Assembly: GCF_041146795.1 (NCBI RefSeq)
Contig: NC_135170.1
Span: 29,809,533 to 29,873,532 of the forward strand
Source: Maylandia zebra
Lineage: Eukaryota > Chordata > Actinopteri > Cichliformes > Cichlidae
Direction of reading: 5' to 3'
Length of the DNA: 64,000 nt
Part shown: positions 9,601 through 24,000 of the stretch, piece after piece
Position numbering within the stretch: the stretch's first letter is position 1
How the letters are laid out: the number at the start of each line of letters is the position of its first letter
Translations under genes and position numbers: made by a program
The notes under the pieces: model-generated
The model's input: the letters and a program-made list of their open reading frames with translations, nothing else
The model's database searches: none
What the model was told of the DNA's origin: nothing

Positions 9601-10366
9601 TTATCTAATCCAGCTTCTCTGACATTCACTCCGTCTGTGGAGCTCATCTTGTCTATTGTTTAATGTCTAACAGGGAAACAGCAGCTGTTATAAAGGCAAA
9701 GCTTTTACTTGCTGCTTGAATGATGTGACTTACAGGCTTATCGACTCTCACCTCCACCTAAGAATTGTTATAATACAATGGCTTCTCAAGACTGCAGGTC
9801 TTGCTGCCAGAAATGAACTGACCAGCTGACTTTTATAGGAACAAACTATAGAAAAAACCCCCAAAAACTTTAAAGTATCTGGAGTCCCAGCATCAGCTGG
9901 ATGCTCTCTGTTGATTGAAGAACTCACGCATCATCTCACCTAAAGCTTCTGAAACAGTATTGAGTCAGTCATTTAAACAACAGCACATCAGTGCTCTGGT
10001 GCTGCTGCAGTGCAGTTCAATTTTATTTGTGCCAGCTGAGAGGTCTTCATAGTGTGAACAACACCTTGAAGGACTGACTCACTCCCCTGGCTGCAATGTT
10101 GTTTATCTTGCAGGGCAACATGAGAGCACAGAGACGGCATTAACACAAGAAATGGGCAGTTAGCTTACAAATGTCATTTCTGAAGGCTGGAAGAGGAAAG
10201 CACGTGGAAGTGTTTAACTACGCAAAAATTCAGCACTCTGAATGATTTATTTGTTCCATTGTGATGAGCATACAGTCTAAGATTTGCGATGGCATTTAAA
10301 TAACAAAGATCAGGAAAGAAACTTCAGCCAAAAATGATATTTTCCCCAATACAGGCAGGCTCTTGC
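6611..10366. other. Intergenic DNA downstream of rnd2
   Basis: No exon with coherent splice sites or recognisable protein similarity was seen on either strand. The stretch holds short GT/CA-rich and CT-rich patches (about 7840-7870, 8050-8085, 8608-8640) and otherwise AT-rich unique-looking sequence. ORFs here are short and of low complexity. Confidence 0.5.
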
Positions 10367-10372
10367 TTTATT
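10367..10372 (-). terminator. Candidate rnd2 polyadenylation signal
   Basis: TTTATT on the plus strand is AATAAA on the rnd2 strand. It is the first canonical hexamer I find after the stop codon and would give a 3' UTR of about 850 bases. A weaker ATTAAA (plus-strand tttaat near 10883) would give a shorter UTR. Confidence 0.4.
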
Positions 10373-11194
10373 TTAGAGTTTAGTCAAAGTACAACAAAAT
10401 AGCCCTAACATTTTACCACTTATCTTCCACAAAGAAACATATTTAAAGTAGCAACAATAGCATTCATTACAGTGAATCCAATTGGCATGAATGTAGCTGA
10501 CGAGGAAAATGCTGTTAAATGAGCAAAATAAAATCAGATACTTTGCTTCTAAAATGCACTTGTGGTAGTTATGCTCGCACACACCTTCATGGTTCTTCAC
10601 TCAGTCTTAAAAAAATCTAATTTTAAGCTCTTAATTTGCCATCATTCACTAGAATTCCTTTCCAGCATTACCGTACATACAGGTTTTTCTCATCCATGGC
10701 AACAGGAAGCAGTGTCAGGCAGAAAAGTTAAACAACGACTCCGCATGTCTGCTGGACAACACTGCCTTTGTTTCATCTCCAGACATTCTGCTTCAACATG
10801 GTTCCGCGCACTCGCGCACTCTCCGTCAATACGCCGCCGTGCCATCCCTGTTATTAGAGCCGTTTCAGGAAATTAATTCCACTTTAATTCCAGGGACTAG
10901 ACAGCACATCCACTATCACAGCTTCCTCATGTCCAGAGGCTTAGTCCAATTTGCCATAATTTCAAAACAAGACAAATATGTAAACAGCTTATAAAGTATG
11001 CACACACGCAACAAAAAGGAAAGAAATCCAAAGCATTTGTTTCCACAGTGCAGTGTTTCTTTTTTCTCACTCCTCTGCAGTGCAAAAAAGGAAAATACGA
11101 GAAAAAAAAAGCATCAAATAATAAATAGACTTTCTCTTTCATATATATATTTCTGTGTTTATACATATATATATATATTTGTAATGATAGGTCT

Positions 11195-11464
11195 CTACAT
11201 GAGCACACAGCTCTTGGCCCGGTCCTTCCTCATGGCCGGGGCCTGGTCTATTTGCTCAGTCCGACCCGGCAGAGGTGGAAGGGGCAGTTGCGAGACTCGT
11301 TTCAGGCCTCTGCGGGAGCTGCTGCGTTTTAGCTGCGGCTTGTGCGGCCGTCGCACTGACGCCAAGGTGGTGATGTGGAACACATCCCGAACACTGTTTT
11401 CAGAAACCTTGGAGGTGCACTCCACATACGCCACCGCTCCCATCTGACGAGCTATCGTGCTTCC
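11195..11464 (-). CDS. rnd2: rnd2 coding exon 5 with stop
   Basis: Encodes residues 146-234: [19 protein letters not shown] (SAK-like base-binding loop), then a basic Arg/Ser/Pro-rich tail ([18 protein letters not shown]) and [10 protein letters not shown] before TAG (11197-11195). The tail is about seven residues longer than the human protein as I recall it. The acceptor is gttccag at 11465-11471. Confidence 0.95.
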   Translation of the reverse strand, partial: GSTIARQMGAVAYVECTSKVSENSVRDVFHITTLASVRRPHKPQLKRSSSRRGLKRVSQLPLPPLPGRTEQIDQAPAMRKDRAKSCVLM

Positions 11465-14400
11465 CTGGAACATGGAGACGGGCAAAGAAGAAATGAAAAA
11501 GGAAGCAAAGCTAAATTTGAAAGTACAAGAAGAAGAAGACAGGGGAAACACGCATCATTTTAACAATCAGAAATCATATGGTGTAAATCCTCTTAACATT
11601 CATTGTCCTCTCGTGATTTTGAGTACTTGTGCATTCTTCTTTTTTTTGTATGTGAAATCCTGAATATCTCTCAACAGTGGCTTTTCATTAGTTTCCTCAG
11701 GCTTTAAGAGGTCGTGTAAGACATAAGTTTCCTTCATGTCCTTTTTCAGTGTTTCAAAAAGAAAATTAAATATCCCCATATGCACTCCATCCTTCATTGT
11801 TTCTTGGCACAAGCAGACACTATAGCTCAACAGCAGAAAACTAAATGTCCCCCAAAAAAGAGGCAGCAATTCTGAGATATAGATGTTGATCTAAACTGAT
11901 GACTGAAAGCCAGCGATCTGAACATGTCTGTAGATAAATGAATTTCCTCCAACTGAAGCATGAATAATGTAGATGCTGACTCCTCAGTCTGCAGTAAAAC
12001 AAAAGGATGGGAATCCGCTGGGCCAGTTTTGATATGGTCTATGAGGCTATTTACAGGGAAGACATTCACACTAGGTACCAGAGCTTACCCCTGAGTAAAC
12101 TTACAATAACTGAGTTATTTGAAATTGTAAATTGTTTGCTCGTGATCAAATCAGACACAAATTTAATTTGAAAACCCCTGAGCCCCTGCCTTCATTACAG
12201 TACTACATATCCTCATCTGTTGTTTAATGATCAGAGTTTAAAGCTGTTTTCACACAGGATCAGCACATGCCAAGGATCTAACAGATGAGACAGAACTGCA
12301 TTTCCCATGACCCCTACAACTGCATGTTCTCCAGCACAGAGAAAGCTTTTCATCTCAAGTGGAAGTGGTTTGATTTTCATCACAGCTGCACTGAGGCGTG
12401 TATAAGAAGCGATGAAGGCCTCATTAGGTGAAACAGCAGATTTAGATTCCAGGGTGGCGGTGGGAGGGGAAAGAGGTAGATTGTAGTGACAAGTGGAAAT
12501 GCTCGATCGAATCTCGGGCAGATTAGTGTGGAAATGTCTGGAGTTCACCCAGTGGTCATTCGCAAGGCGACTTCTCAGCTCTGTTGGAATTCAATTTAAA
12601 GATCAGCAACAGGATAGCAACACAGGCTATTAGATTAGAGCACCGAAATGTTTATTGTGCACAGCTTTGGCATCTGCCATGTGACACACATTTTCTGGGC
12701 ATATTAGAGAGGCAAACAGTAGGTGTCTCAAACCAAAAGAGAGACTGAGAAGGACCATGACAAATGTTTTCTATGGTTCTAGCCAGTAAATGGTCCCAGC
12801 TATTTTACATTACCTCCGTGGTTTGTCACTCTTCTTTTGTTTATGTGTCTTATTTATATGACCTGTCTGTTTTTTTCAGTTGCTGAGTTTTTTTAGAAAC
12901 AGCATGCTTTTAGCCTCCAGTAAGCTCTTAGACAGTAGCGGGAAAAAGGCTCCTTTGTTTTGAGGGCTTTTGTATGGTGGTGAAAAAAGCCCCTCCACTT
13001 TTTGTATGTCGAACACAGGAGAGCACACAAATTGAACACACTGAAAGCTGATTAAAATTCACAGATTTACAGAGCAGTTTATCATCCCCTCCCTCTTTTC
13101 CCCCATCCCCTTGGCTTAGAGGTCACGGCAGCATGTGATAAAAGGACTCACTCATTTATCAATGTCCATTTTCTATTCATCCTGCATTTTGAAAATCTGT
13201 AAATCTGCATGAATATTTCATTTCAGGGGGAAAAAAATGTTTCCCTAGACATAAACTAGACTAACCACTTGTGCTTCTTCCGCAGCCCTTGCCATAAGCA
13301 ACATTACATTCCCTGTCAGCAAATTTTGGCCAAAACGCCAACCCCAGCAACATGTCCCCGAGGGGTTTAATGCTGTTCTAATAGCAGTCATGTGGTATTT
13401 TATTGTGTTGCATGAGCCTTTTCTCACACTCCTTTCCTGTGGGACCGCAAAAGAGAGGTAATGCCTCTGCTGATACAACACAGAAAAATCTCATTTTATC
13501 GCTTTATTGCTTTCTAATTTCTTTTCCACATCTGTTTTCAAATCTGTCTGTCTTCCCAGGGCACCTTGCAAGTCTCAATCTTATTATTTATCTCACTCCA
13601 TTCTCCTCTAATATCCATCATCTGCTAGCTCTCACCTGCTCGTGGGTGACAGGGATGAGGCGCTGTTTGGAGAGTTCCCTCAGGGTGTTGACGTCTGTCC
13701 TCATGTCCAGCTTACAGCCCACCAGCACCACCTTGGCATTTGGACAAAACTCTTGCGTCTCTCCTTGCCACTGCAGGAACGTGAGCCGACAGAGAAAAAC
13801 TGAAAGACACTCTTGATTATGTCAAACATGAGCACTGAGCGCTGAGCTGCCTTTGCTGAAGTACAGAGATGACCTTTTGGCTACTCAGACACTGGATACC
13901 TGAGTTTGAGGGAGATTAATGCTCTCTTGCTAAAAGACATTTGTTCAGCTTAGCAAACACAGCAAAAACAAATGCATAACTTTGGTGTGTTTTTTTGTGG
14001 GAATTTAAGTCCAGCCTTCAAAGGGTTGGGGATTTTGGTTCCCAGTGACCTTTCTTATGTCATTTTGTTCTCAGCAAATTACTCAATGTAATTCAGTAAA
14101 GACTTTTTAACTTGACTAATCCATTCATCCATTGATGTCTGTTCTCTTTATTTTTTGTCAACAAAGCCATTCATCAGTCAGCAAAACTAAATATTTTGTT
14201 CCAGTCATTTGTCAACCACAAATGCCGGAGGTTGTGTTAAGCTTCTGCTGGATACCGCTGTATGATGAATATGATTTTTTGTTTTACTTTTGTTTGAGAT
14301 AAACAAACATTTTTGAAGACAATCCCCTTGGTAATTGTACCAGGTGGAATGAAAAAGTTCAACTATTCTGCCAGTAAACATCAAGCATCCTACTTTCTTT

Positions 14401-17400
14401 GAATTTGTCGTCACCACTTCCAGCATGGCTGCTATTTTCAGATATTGCTCCTTTTAAGTCCCTTTTTGTGCGCTGAATCCCCTCACTGTGTCAAAATGTC
14501 AACTCTTCAGCTTTCATTTCTTTTTGCAGTAGAGGACAAAGTTGCGGGAAGCCAAATCTGGCAAGCAGTGTGGATGAGCGATTATTGTGTTGGTGTCGCC
14601 AAAAAAACTTATCACTGTTCTGTGTGCTGGTGCACAATGACACAGTGACGAACCCCACAGTTCATATGCTCTTCTTCAGACACCTGAGAACATTGAGAGT
14701 CTGACCCAGGGAAATTAATTTACAGCGCACAATTCCAAAAATCTCAAAATTAAAAAAGGAAAAATAAAACAATGTACATTCTTTTAGTTTGTACATCTGG
14801 CCTTTATGAACTGCCTTTTGGCTTGGACACTGCAGATATGCAGATCTCATCAACAGGGAATATCCTCCACATGAAAGTCAGTTGAGTTTGATGTTTGATT
14901 TCCTCTCAAGTTTGGGCTCCATGGTAAAATCTCATATGAATAAAAGGGCAAAACAGCAGCAGTGCTGGAAGTGTTTCAGAGGTCTACAAACAGAAGACCT
15001 TAACGGTGCAATGTGCCAAATTTAAATTGGGTATGTTTGGGGTTTTTTGCATTTTTTGTTTTATTTTTTAAATGGGCAGATTTGTGAAATTTTACGAAAG
15101 CAGCTCATTATTGGCATTTTCAGCGCAAAACAGACAACTAATTAATCTTAAGTGTGATGGAAAGGGGTGATAACTGTAGAGATTTATTTAAAGTTACATT
15201 CATTGTGGGTACATTTTACATTTTCAATTGTTTAATTAATGAATTGTCAGACTGTCAAAAAATTCATAAAACAAAACAAAAAGGACGGGAATGGAAAAAT
15301 CTTGGCATAAAATCTGTAAATTATCATGAGTAAGAAGCTAAAACTAGAAATATTTGGCAGTTTTGCTTGAAAAATGGCTCAAAGATGAAGTGATCAGCAA
15401 AAAAGCCACAGATTAACTGGTGCTGTCAACCATCCAGGATTAATCAAGTAATTATTTTACCTCTAATCAGATTAAAGAGACTTCCTGTTTTTTTATGATA
15501 CAAGGCAATGTTCACTATTTTACTGCAACAGCTATAGGGCCACGTACTGTGACTTTTTCACTCGTGCCAGCTTAGTTTGGACGTCTGTGTGGTGTGTTAT
15601 ACTTTCCTTACTCAGTCTCCATCAACAAAATCTATTTCAGGTTCTGTTCCGAAAGGTTGAGCAGTCTTCCTTCTAAAATCACCCTGAGATTAAATGTCAC
15701 TACTGAAACTCAGCTGAACCAACACAGTCTCCTCCTGGCAGCACAAATACATGACAGCACTGAAATATTCCGCATGCCATGTGCAGAATGTCAGGGTGTC
15801 CATTCACCCCTTGTACTGAAAACAACCTCTGACCTTTCAGGCACATCCCCATTCTGTCAATGACATCCAATCAAAACCTTTGATTGTTTAACCCTCTTTC
15901 CTCCCCCAGCTGTCGTCTAGAAATATTGGTGACCCCCCCCCTAGCTCCTGGAGGTCAAGAGTCTAATTTAGGATGGTGATTGTGCAACAGGTTTTCCATG
16001 TGCGCCTGAGTTTCAGGGATTATTGGGATGACAACTAGGGGGCAGGGGTCATGGCAGCCCCCTGCCAAGTGATGCATGGGAAAAGCTAAAGCTGAGGAGC
16101 AGTGCTGCTTCCCCTGTTGACAGATTCCACGGAGGCTGGAGAGATATTGGCGGGTTAAAGAAATGGCGTCCCAGGTTAGATCTACAAAAGTCTGCAGGGG
16201 CATTTTAGCAGCTCCCTTCAGACCACTAAACACGTCAACAGACCAGCCATGGGAACTGTCTTCAGCTCACAAGGGGTGCAGTTCAAAGGCAAACTCACAC
16301 ACACATGGCTTCAAGATGAGACACCACTAAAAGGCACAGGTCTGCTTTTCGTGATACACATGCATGCAAACAGACCCATTAAGTTGGGTATAATTACACC
16401 ATGGGTGTTTCACTATACTATGTGGGCACACAATCTGCCACTGGCTGTAAAAACACGTCCAAAACCACATTTGATGACGCCACCCGGCTATTACACCCAT
16501 CCCAACTGCACTGTTCCCAGCCATTAGCCACCTTGCAAATGTTAACAGACACCAACAAGTGAAGTATTCAGCATAAAACTCAGATTTTATATTTTAAATG
16601 TTCACAGAAAGTCTGTTTCTAACACTCCTCAACATTCTCTGAAATGTCTTCTCTGATATGTCTGGTGTGTCTAATATGCGTATCTGATATTCCTCTTGAA
16701 CCCACCCGGCTGCAAGCCCTCTTATTTCATTCTTCGCATTGACCTTCTATTGCTTGCAGGGACACGGGTCAAGTATCCATGGACGTTTTGATGAGATAAA
16801 GGAAAGCGAGACTTTAACCTCAGTGCTGATTTGCTCCATTGTTAAGCCGTGAAAAGCTGCTGGCACAGAAATCTAAGTCGATACAAGATGCTGATCAGGA
16901 AAAAGTGAATTGAATTGGTTTTTCGTTGGTTCTCCACTTTCACTGCGATATTAAATGCTGATCCAAAGTATTGAGAGGGGGAGTAAAAAATACTGACCTT
17001 CTTTATGACACTGTCCAAAGTCTCTGGACGGCTGATGTCGAAACAGATAAGCACTGCATCTGAATCGGGATACGCCAACGGCCTCACATTATCGTAATAA
17101 GAAGAACCTGTGAACACACAATAACATATGGTGTAAGGTCATGGTGTCTTTGGGGAAATTCCTAACTGTTTTTAACCTGATTTAACCCTGCAAGACTCTG
17201 CATCCCAACCATATGGCCTACTCTGTCAATTAGAAGCATACTGCACACCCAAAGGTCATTAATACATGAATAGCCCATTAAAGCAGGCGGTGTGGCACAC
17301 ACATCGACATGCTGCAGCTCGAACACACTCTCCAGATGTAAATGAACCTTGATCTTAGCAGTTATGTGCACATATTTGTGCATCTTTTTCTCTTGGGCTT

Positions 17401-20400
17401 CCACACAGCTGTGCCTCTTCTGTCACAGTACTTCAGGAGGAATGTTAAAGAGTTAGTCATAGCAGCACACACACACATACACACGCATACACACAAAGGT
17501 GAATTATAGTGGCTTGAGAATTGGAGGACTGGTACATACGATCCATAATCATCTTGAAACGACAGCGAATGCCAGCACAAAGGCCAAACTAAAGGTTGAA
17601 CCCCTTAATTCTCTCATCTCATCCCTCTTTCTGTCTCACTTGCAAATGGTCCTTGATTTAAAATCTTCCATTTTCTTTTAGACTCTATGAGATTCACATG
17701 CGCTCACACGCTTCTCAGCACTCTTGCTTTTCAATTTTGTACCTTGATCAAATTTGAGGGCAGAGTGGCGCCTCTGTACTTCCACAAGTTGCTCACTTCC
17801 ACAGTTCCTGCTCTCTTGCAGCTCTCATTAGGAGGCTTGTAAAAATATCTGGGCTCTCGTGGATGTGTGGCTGCGGCCACGGGCACCCTCCCTCCTACCG
17901 TCAGAAGCTGCTGTAGACCTTATGTTCTGCATAAATTTCAAGCCTCCATAACTCAAAGGTTTGTCACATTGTGCATCAAATTTGCCAAAATTAGCTAATC
18001 ACATTACACCGTAAATAAATATTAAACGCTTTGGAAGATTAAACATATGATTTAGGTTCATACAAGCTGATGATTTTTAATATTTATACAAAACCAAAGT
18101 TTATGTTTGTTTGGTGTGTCTGTGCTTCATACCAAACCTGACCTGCCACACAATAAACAGACTGTTAGAGCTGCATGCTTTAGTCTGGTGTTCTGCACAA
18201 AAGCACTACACCCCGCATCACTATGTTCTCTTTGTTAATGATGGAATGAGTATGTGACAATAGCTGCACGCGGCCCGCAACCCCATCATTCAGCTTGCTT
18301 TCCTGTAGTGACCTGCTCATTGCTCTTTGAGAACAATGCAACAGGCTGCCTGTCACATCCTCACAAGCTGGAATGGTTTTGTTTAGTGACATTTGTTTGT
18401 CACTAAAAATCCATATTAACATCAAACGCTTAAAAAAAATGACCTGAAATATCAATTAAATCAGAGAAAAAACAAGTATGCTTTGTTTACAGTGGCTTCA
18501 GATTTCTCTTGGTTTAACACTACTGACTTTGATATCATTGTTTATACAAATTGCTACCCCCTACAGCTGGCAATAATACATATTACCACATTCTCACAGT
18601 GTGGTGACTAGATAGTGCGTTTCAAAATAGCATTCAATTAATTTTTATAAAATCTTGCTCACCACATGCACACAACCATTAATCTGCTGGCTGACTCTTT
18701 AACACATGAATGATGCTTGTCAAAAGAAGATTATTGTTTCCATTTACAGTAATTTGTAGTTCTTATATGGCCCTGTTTAGGACCTCCCTGCCCTTCTGAA
18801 TAGTTGGAGGTGGGAGGAGGAACAGTAGGAACCCAGCACAGACAAATAGAGGTGGGTTGCAAGTGAGCTTTCAAGTGGATTGTAACCACAAGTAGACTAC
18901 AGCAGCTTAAATAACCAGTAATACATGTGTTTTGTTTTGTTTTTTAAATTTGATGCATAGAAACCAAGTTTAGCTGCAGCACTGCACTTCTGAGCTAATG
19001 GCATGTTTGATCAGCTTTGCACATCCTCATGCACCTGGACATAGAACAGAAGACACAAACAATACATTAAATCTAAATTAGGAATGCTCTCAAGCAGCAA
19101 CACCACAACAATTGAACTCTGCAAAATCCTTAAGGATGCTGGGCAAAATACATTTAACAACATTCCTTTGCTAACTTTAAAATATTTATGTTGCAATTTC
19201 AGTGCAATATACAGGAAAGAAAAAGTAATTTTAGCCTACACCTTGCAGGGCATTATCAGGAATTCATAGTCTCCTCTTCATCTTATTAACACAATATTGC
19301 TACAGTTCTGTATTGCTGAGAGAGCAGGACTAACACAAGCACACACAACCACATCCCCAGAAAAGGATGCCAAGTCCGACACTCAGCAAAGCTCACTTTG
19401 TAAGACAGCAAGCTGTGATGGGTAGCGGTCACACATGAGGTGCTGTAGCTGCTGAAGTCAGTCTTTAGTATGTATCGCAGTGCAGCAGACCTGTACTAAG
19501 GTTAGAGATGAAGAAGAAATGAGACACCCCTGTGGGGGTGGAGTAGGGACAAAAAAGATTTAATGAGTTTGATGCCGGAGCTAGGGCGTGTAGTGGTTTT
19601 TTGCAACAGAGAGAGAGAGTAGCAACCACGGGATTAAAGCAAAATCAAGATGAAGAGAAAAAGACGTCAGATGAAGCAAAGTTGAGACAACAGTACTAGT
19701 TTGACTCAACATGTAATTAGAAGCTGAAATGAGGCCATTGGGATCAATTTGTCAGTCCCAAAGATCAAAATGATTGACAGGTCATGGTCACGGCAGGGCT
19801 TGTCACAGCACAGCAATTCAGAGCTCCTCTGCCCTGAATGACAGGAAAGCTACCTCAGCACTTTTGCAAAGTCGGGGGAAAAAAGTCCTCTGAGGGAGCG
19901 GAGAAAAGTGCTGTGTTTAAAAGAAGCCGAGCAGGCACAAATAAAAACCAATCAACATAACAATCAAGAGCACGAGGGGAAAAAAAGGGAGAAAGCATTT
20001 TCTCCTGCCATTTCTCCAACAAAAAGACATGACCAGAGATAAAAGAGGATGTCACTGAGGGTAGGGTTGGAGTGGGTGTTTGGGTAGGTAATGAAAGCAC
20101 TGGACTCGGCAGGACAGATCAAATAAAGAGGTATGAGAGCTCTGGCTGGGTTGGCTATTGGTGAAGTTGGCCTGTGCCCATTCACTGTGAGGTGGAACAA
20201 AAGGTCAATTGAATTTCAGACATAGGCAGCATGAGATGGATGGGCCAGAAGAGTGTGGGAGGGGAGCGTAGCCTGGCAGGAACCACTAAAAATCATCACG
20301 CCTGGCAAGAAGCGGGGCCCTGCCACGCCGTGCCAAGGACAGGCATAAAACACCCCTCACAAAACCTCCTTAAACATTAGCATTAGCCTAGCATTAGCCT

Positions 20401-20984
20401 AATTTAGTACAGGAGATCTCTCACAGTGGAAAGTGGATTTCTGCATTTATATCCACAAGACTAATTAGTGCAAAGCCACACTGCAGAACCACACAAGAGG
20501 TTGCACCTAAACATAATGACAGAGTTAGGAGGAAAGCAGTCCTTGTCTGCCGTCACTTGAGCTTCATCAAAGGCCAGAAATGTCCCAGAGGATGCTGAGG
20601 CGGACAGGAACTTAGTGGAGCGCTAATGTACAGTAATAAGACTTGAGGGTTTGCGGTATGACTTCATTTATGCCTCCTGTCCCTTGACACATCGACTCTC
20701 CTGTAGGGACAATCTATCTGAGACATGACAGCTCTCTATCTGCTCATTCAAAAGCTCTTCTGTGAAAAACTCATTTTCTGATAGAGCTGAGAAGAAAAGA
20801 AAAATCACAATAACACACAAACAGAACATGTAACAGGGCAGAGTCTTTGGGAATCCAACACTTCAAAAAACCTTATATTTTTCAATACATTAATCTGTAA
20901 TATCACAGCAGGAATGATCTCCTTTCTGTTTTTGTTGCATGCTTATTTCAGGCGCAGCTAAAAAGCCAACCATTATGTGTGTGT

Positions 20985-21029
<45 letters not shown>

Positions 21030-24000
21030 CTTTGCCTCTAAGCTCTCTGATGTGTTCATGCACATATGGCAGGTAGTCAACAGCAACTAAGAGCCTCATT
21101 AGGCCATATAGAAATCCTGAAAAACACCCATGCAGACAAAGGCAGGGTAACGAACACCCTCCCAAATGTGACCAAATCGCCAAATTAGCGAAAACGGGAT
21201 CTTTTTTCTTCTCCTTCAGCTGTTTTCCTCTTGAAATCCACCTTCAGTGTGAAGGGAAAACATTTTAAGTCGCGGTGGCAGAGTATCTTAGCAACCTGGG
21301 GGATGCAAATGGCTTCATTGCGAGGCCTTAGAAAGGAAGAAAGAAAGAAGAGAGCAGGAGACTGAAGACACTTCAGTGCATTGCTGATTAGAGGTGACTA
21401 AAAGGAGAGTTGGTGCTCCAACCTTTAAGAGGTTGAGAAGACTTTCAAACACTGAAGCTCCAAGCTGTGTTGTGATTTCTTCTCAATTAAGGCTCAGCTC
21501 AAATAGAAATAAACATACAGCTGCCAAGACACCCTTTGAGAGGAAGTAGTTACTCTGACCTAATGTAGCCTACTACTGTACAAGACAGCGTGTGTTTTAT
21601 GTGAATGTAAGCCTGCGTTCTTTTTGAAGTCCACATCTTGAAGCCATACAGGTGCACATCGAGCAACTGACCTTATCTAAACTGTCATGCAAAAAAATCT
21701 AACCAGTAGATAAAAGTACGACATATATTGCAAATTCGAGATTTTTTTTTCACTTTTAATATCATCTGGTTTTTCATAAATACATATTCAGAAGTACTGA
21801 CAAGCAAGTTTGGATAATTTATGTTACATTTTTGATAGAGCCCGACCAGTATAGGATTTTTAGACCGATATCAATGCCGATATTTGGTGATACAAAAATC
21901 CAATATTCTGATATATCAGCCAGTATTTTTATTCCCTATTATTCAGATACACAAAGCAAACTGGTTCCTGAACAATTTTTATGTGTATTTATTTAGTCTT
22001 TTTTTTCCCAGGTGGATATTGTGTTTGTAGCATTCCAAACACATCACCAAAGAGGGAAGCTGCAGAGTGCCCTCTTGTGAATAAACTATGCAATGTCAAC
22101 ACTCCTAACACGATTGGCTGTTTCTCTGGTCTTTAATTTTCTGCAATTATCAGCAATTATAAAGGATACTACTAATTTATCAGTAAATAACTGATATTGG
22201 CCAATAATATTGACCTGCCAATAAATACTTCTAATTTTTACTCCTACATGATATGTTTCCCATGTCATACTGGGGAAAGCTAACATGTCCCTGCTTCAGC
22301 TATTTAATTCATCACTGACAAGGTTACGCTGGTTTGTGCAGTGCTAAATTGTCATTTCATAATAATGCTGTTTAAAGAGAAAGCTAACATTTTGGGAAAA
22401 AAAGCAAAGAGATTATGTTTGCAATCTTATCCGTCCATCAAAGAGGCATCAGATTATTACCAATCTAAATTTGCAACAACACACAACACATTACAGCCAA
22501 AGCAATCAAGACCCATCTTTGAATGATAAGAACAGAAACTGCTGCAACAAGAGTGCTGCAGCTGTAACAGGCAGAATTTGCTAAGGAAACATGTGGTCAC
22601 ACCAGTTATCGGCTTGATTTTGCATTTATCTGTTTACTTTCTTAGTTTTAATTACAAGTTTAACACACATTTATAACATTATTTTTAAAAACTTTGCATC
22701 TCACTGTTCTTGCTTAAAAATCTTTGTAATTTTAGTTTGATGAATCCATGCAAAAATGTGTAAAAATATCACATTGTGATTTAACACAATGTTACTGTGC
22801 CAGCCTATTTCTTCACCAGGTGAAATAACTTTTACTTCTGTGCCTCCAATTTCAAAAACAGACTACCTCGTGTGAAAGAGTTGTTTTTCACGTGGACTAG
22901 TGTAAATTCATCTGCATGTTCAGAGTTTCATGCCATGATTTCATACTCATTCATACATGAAAAATCATTCATTTCTTATCACCTACAACTAATTCATAAG
23001 TACCTATATGTAATTCATTAATAGTCAAAGAGAAATTAGCTATGTTTAATTTTAGCTTTTAAATATATTGTAGAGACTTGACCTTGTGCGTATCCCATCA
23101 AAATGTTGAAAGTGTCTAAAAAATATTGGACCTGAAAGCTAATACTGCAATTGCAACATTCATATTACGCCACGACATGAAATCTTTGCCAGATTTTGTG
23201 CAATATCTTAATTCGACTATTTACAGCTCAGACATACTTGACATACACTTTATATGAGAAGCTTGAGGCAATGAATTCCTAAATGAAAACGAAATGTAAT
23301 GAAGTGAAAAAGATGGAACACATGTAAGCCAATGAACTGCAGCTATTCTTACATAAATTTTAACACTTTTCTGGTCTTACTGACCACTCTCCACCACATT
23401 CACGTTTTTTTATTCATTGCATACACCTCTTTCTTATCACACACACACACACAAACACACACACATCCTAGGGAGTTTTGGGATTCAGTATATTGACAGT
23501 TTGTCGTGCAACCCGGAAAAGCTAAGGATCGAATCACTGACCTCCTGCTTGGCTGATGACCTGCTCCATCTTTGGAGCCACAGCCACCAAAAACAAGAAA
23601 AATAATAATCCTGTAATTACCAAACCCCGGCTGGCCTGAACTCTGATCTATGCTTACATCTTTTGCTGCTCTTTCAGGTTGACATATATTACACACACAC
23701 ACACACACACTTCTCACACACAGGTAAAGCTACCGATTTGTAATAGAGATGGCTGTGTCAAGTTTTCAAAAGCATTAGTGCACAGCCAGGACAGTGGAGG
23801 TGACACTGGGTTAAATGGCCATTAACCTTGCATGTCTGCAGCCTATACGCAGAAGATATTGATCAAAGCCCCCACACTTTCCCTGTGGAGGAAGTGCAGC
23901 CTTTGGAGAGCATAAAGCACCTTCCACAGATCTGCTCTGAGCTCTGCTGCCAAGGAGTTAATACCTGTGTCTGTCATCCAATCGAAGGTTGAAAAGAAGG

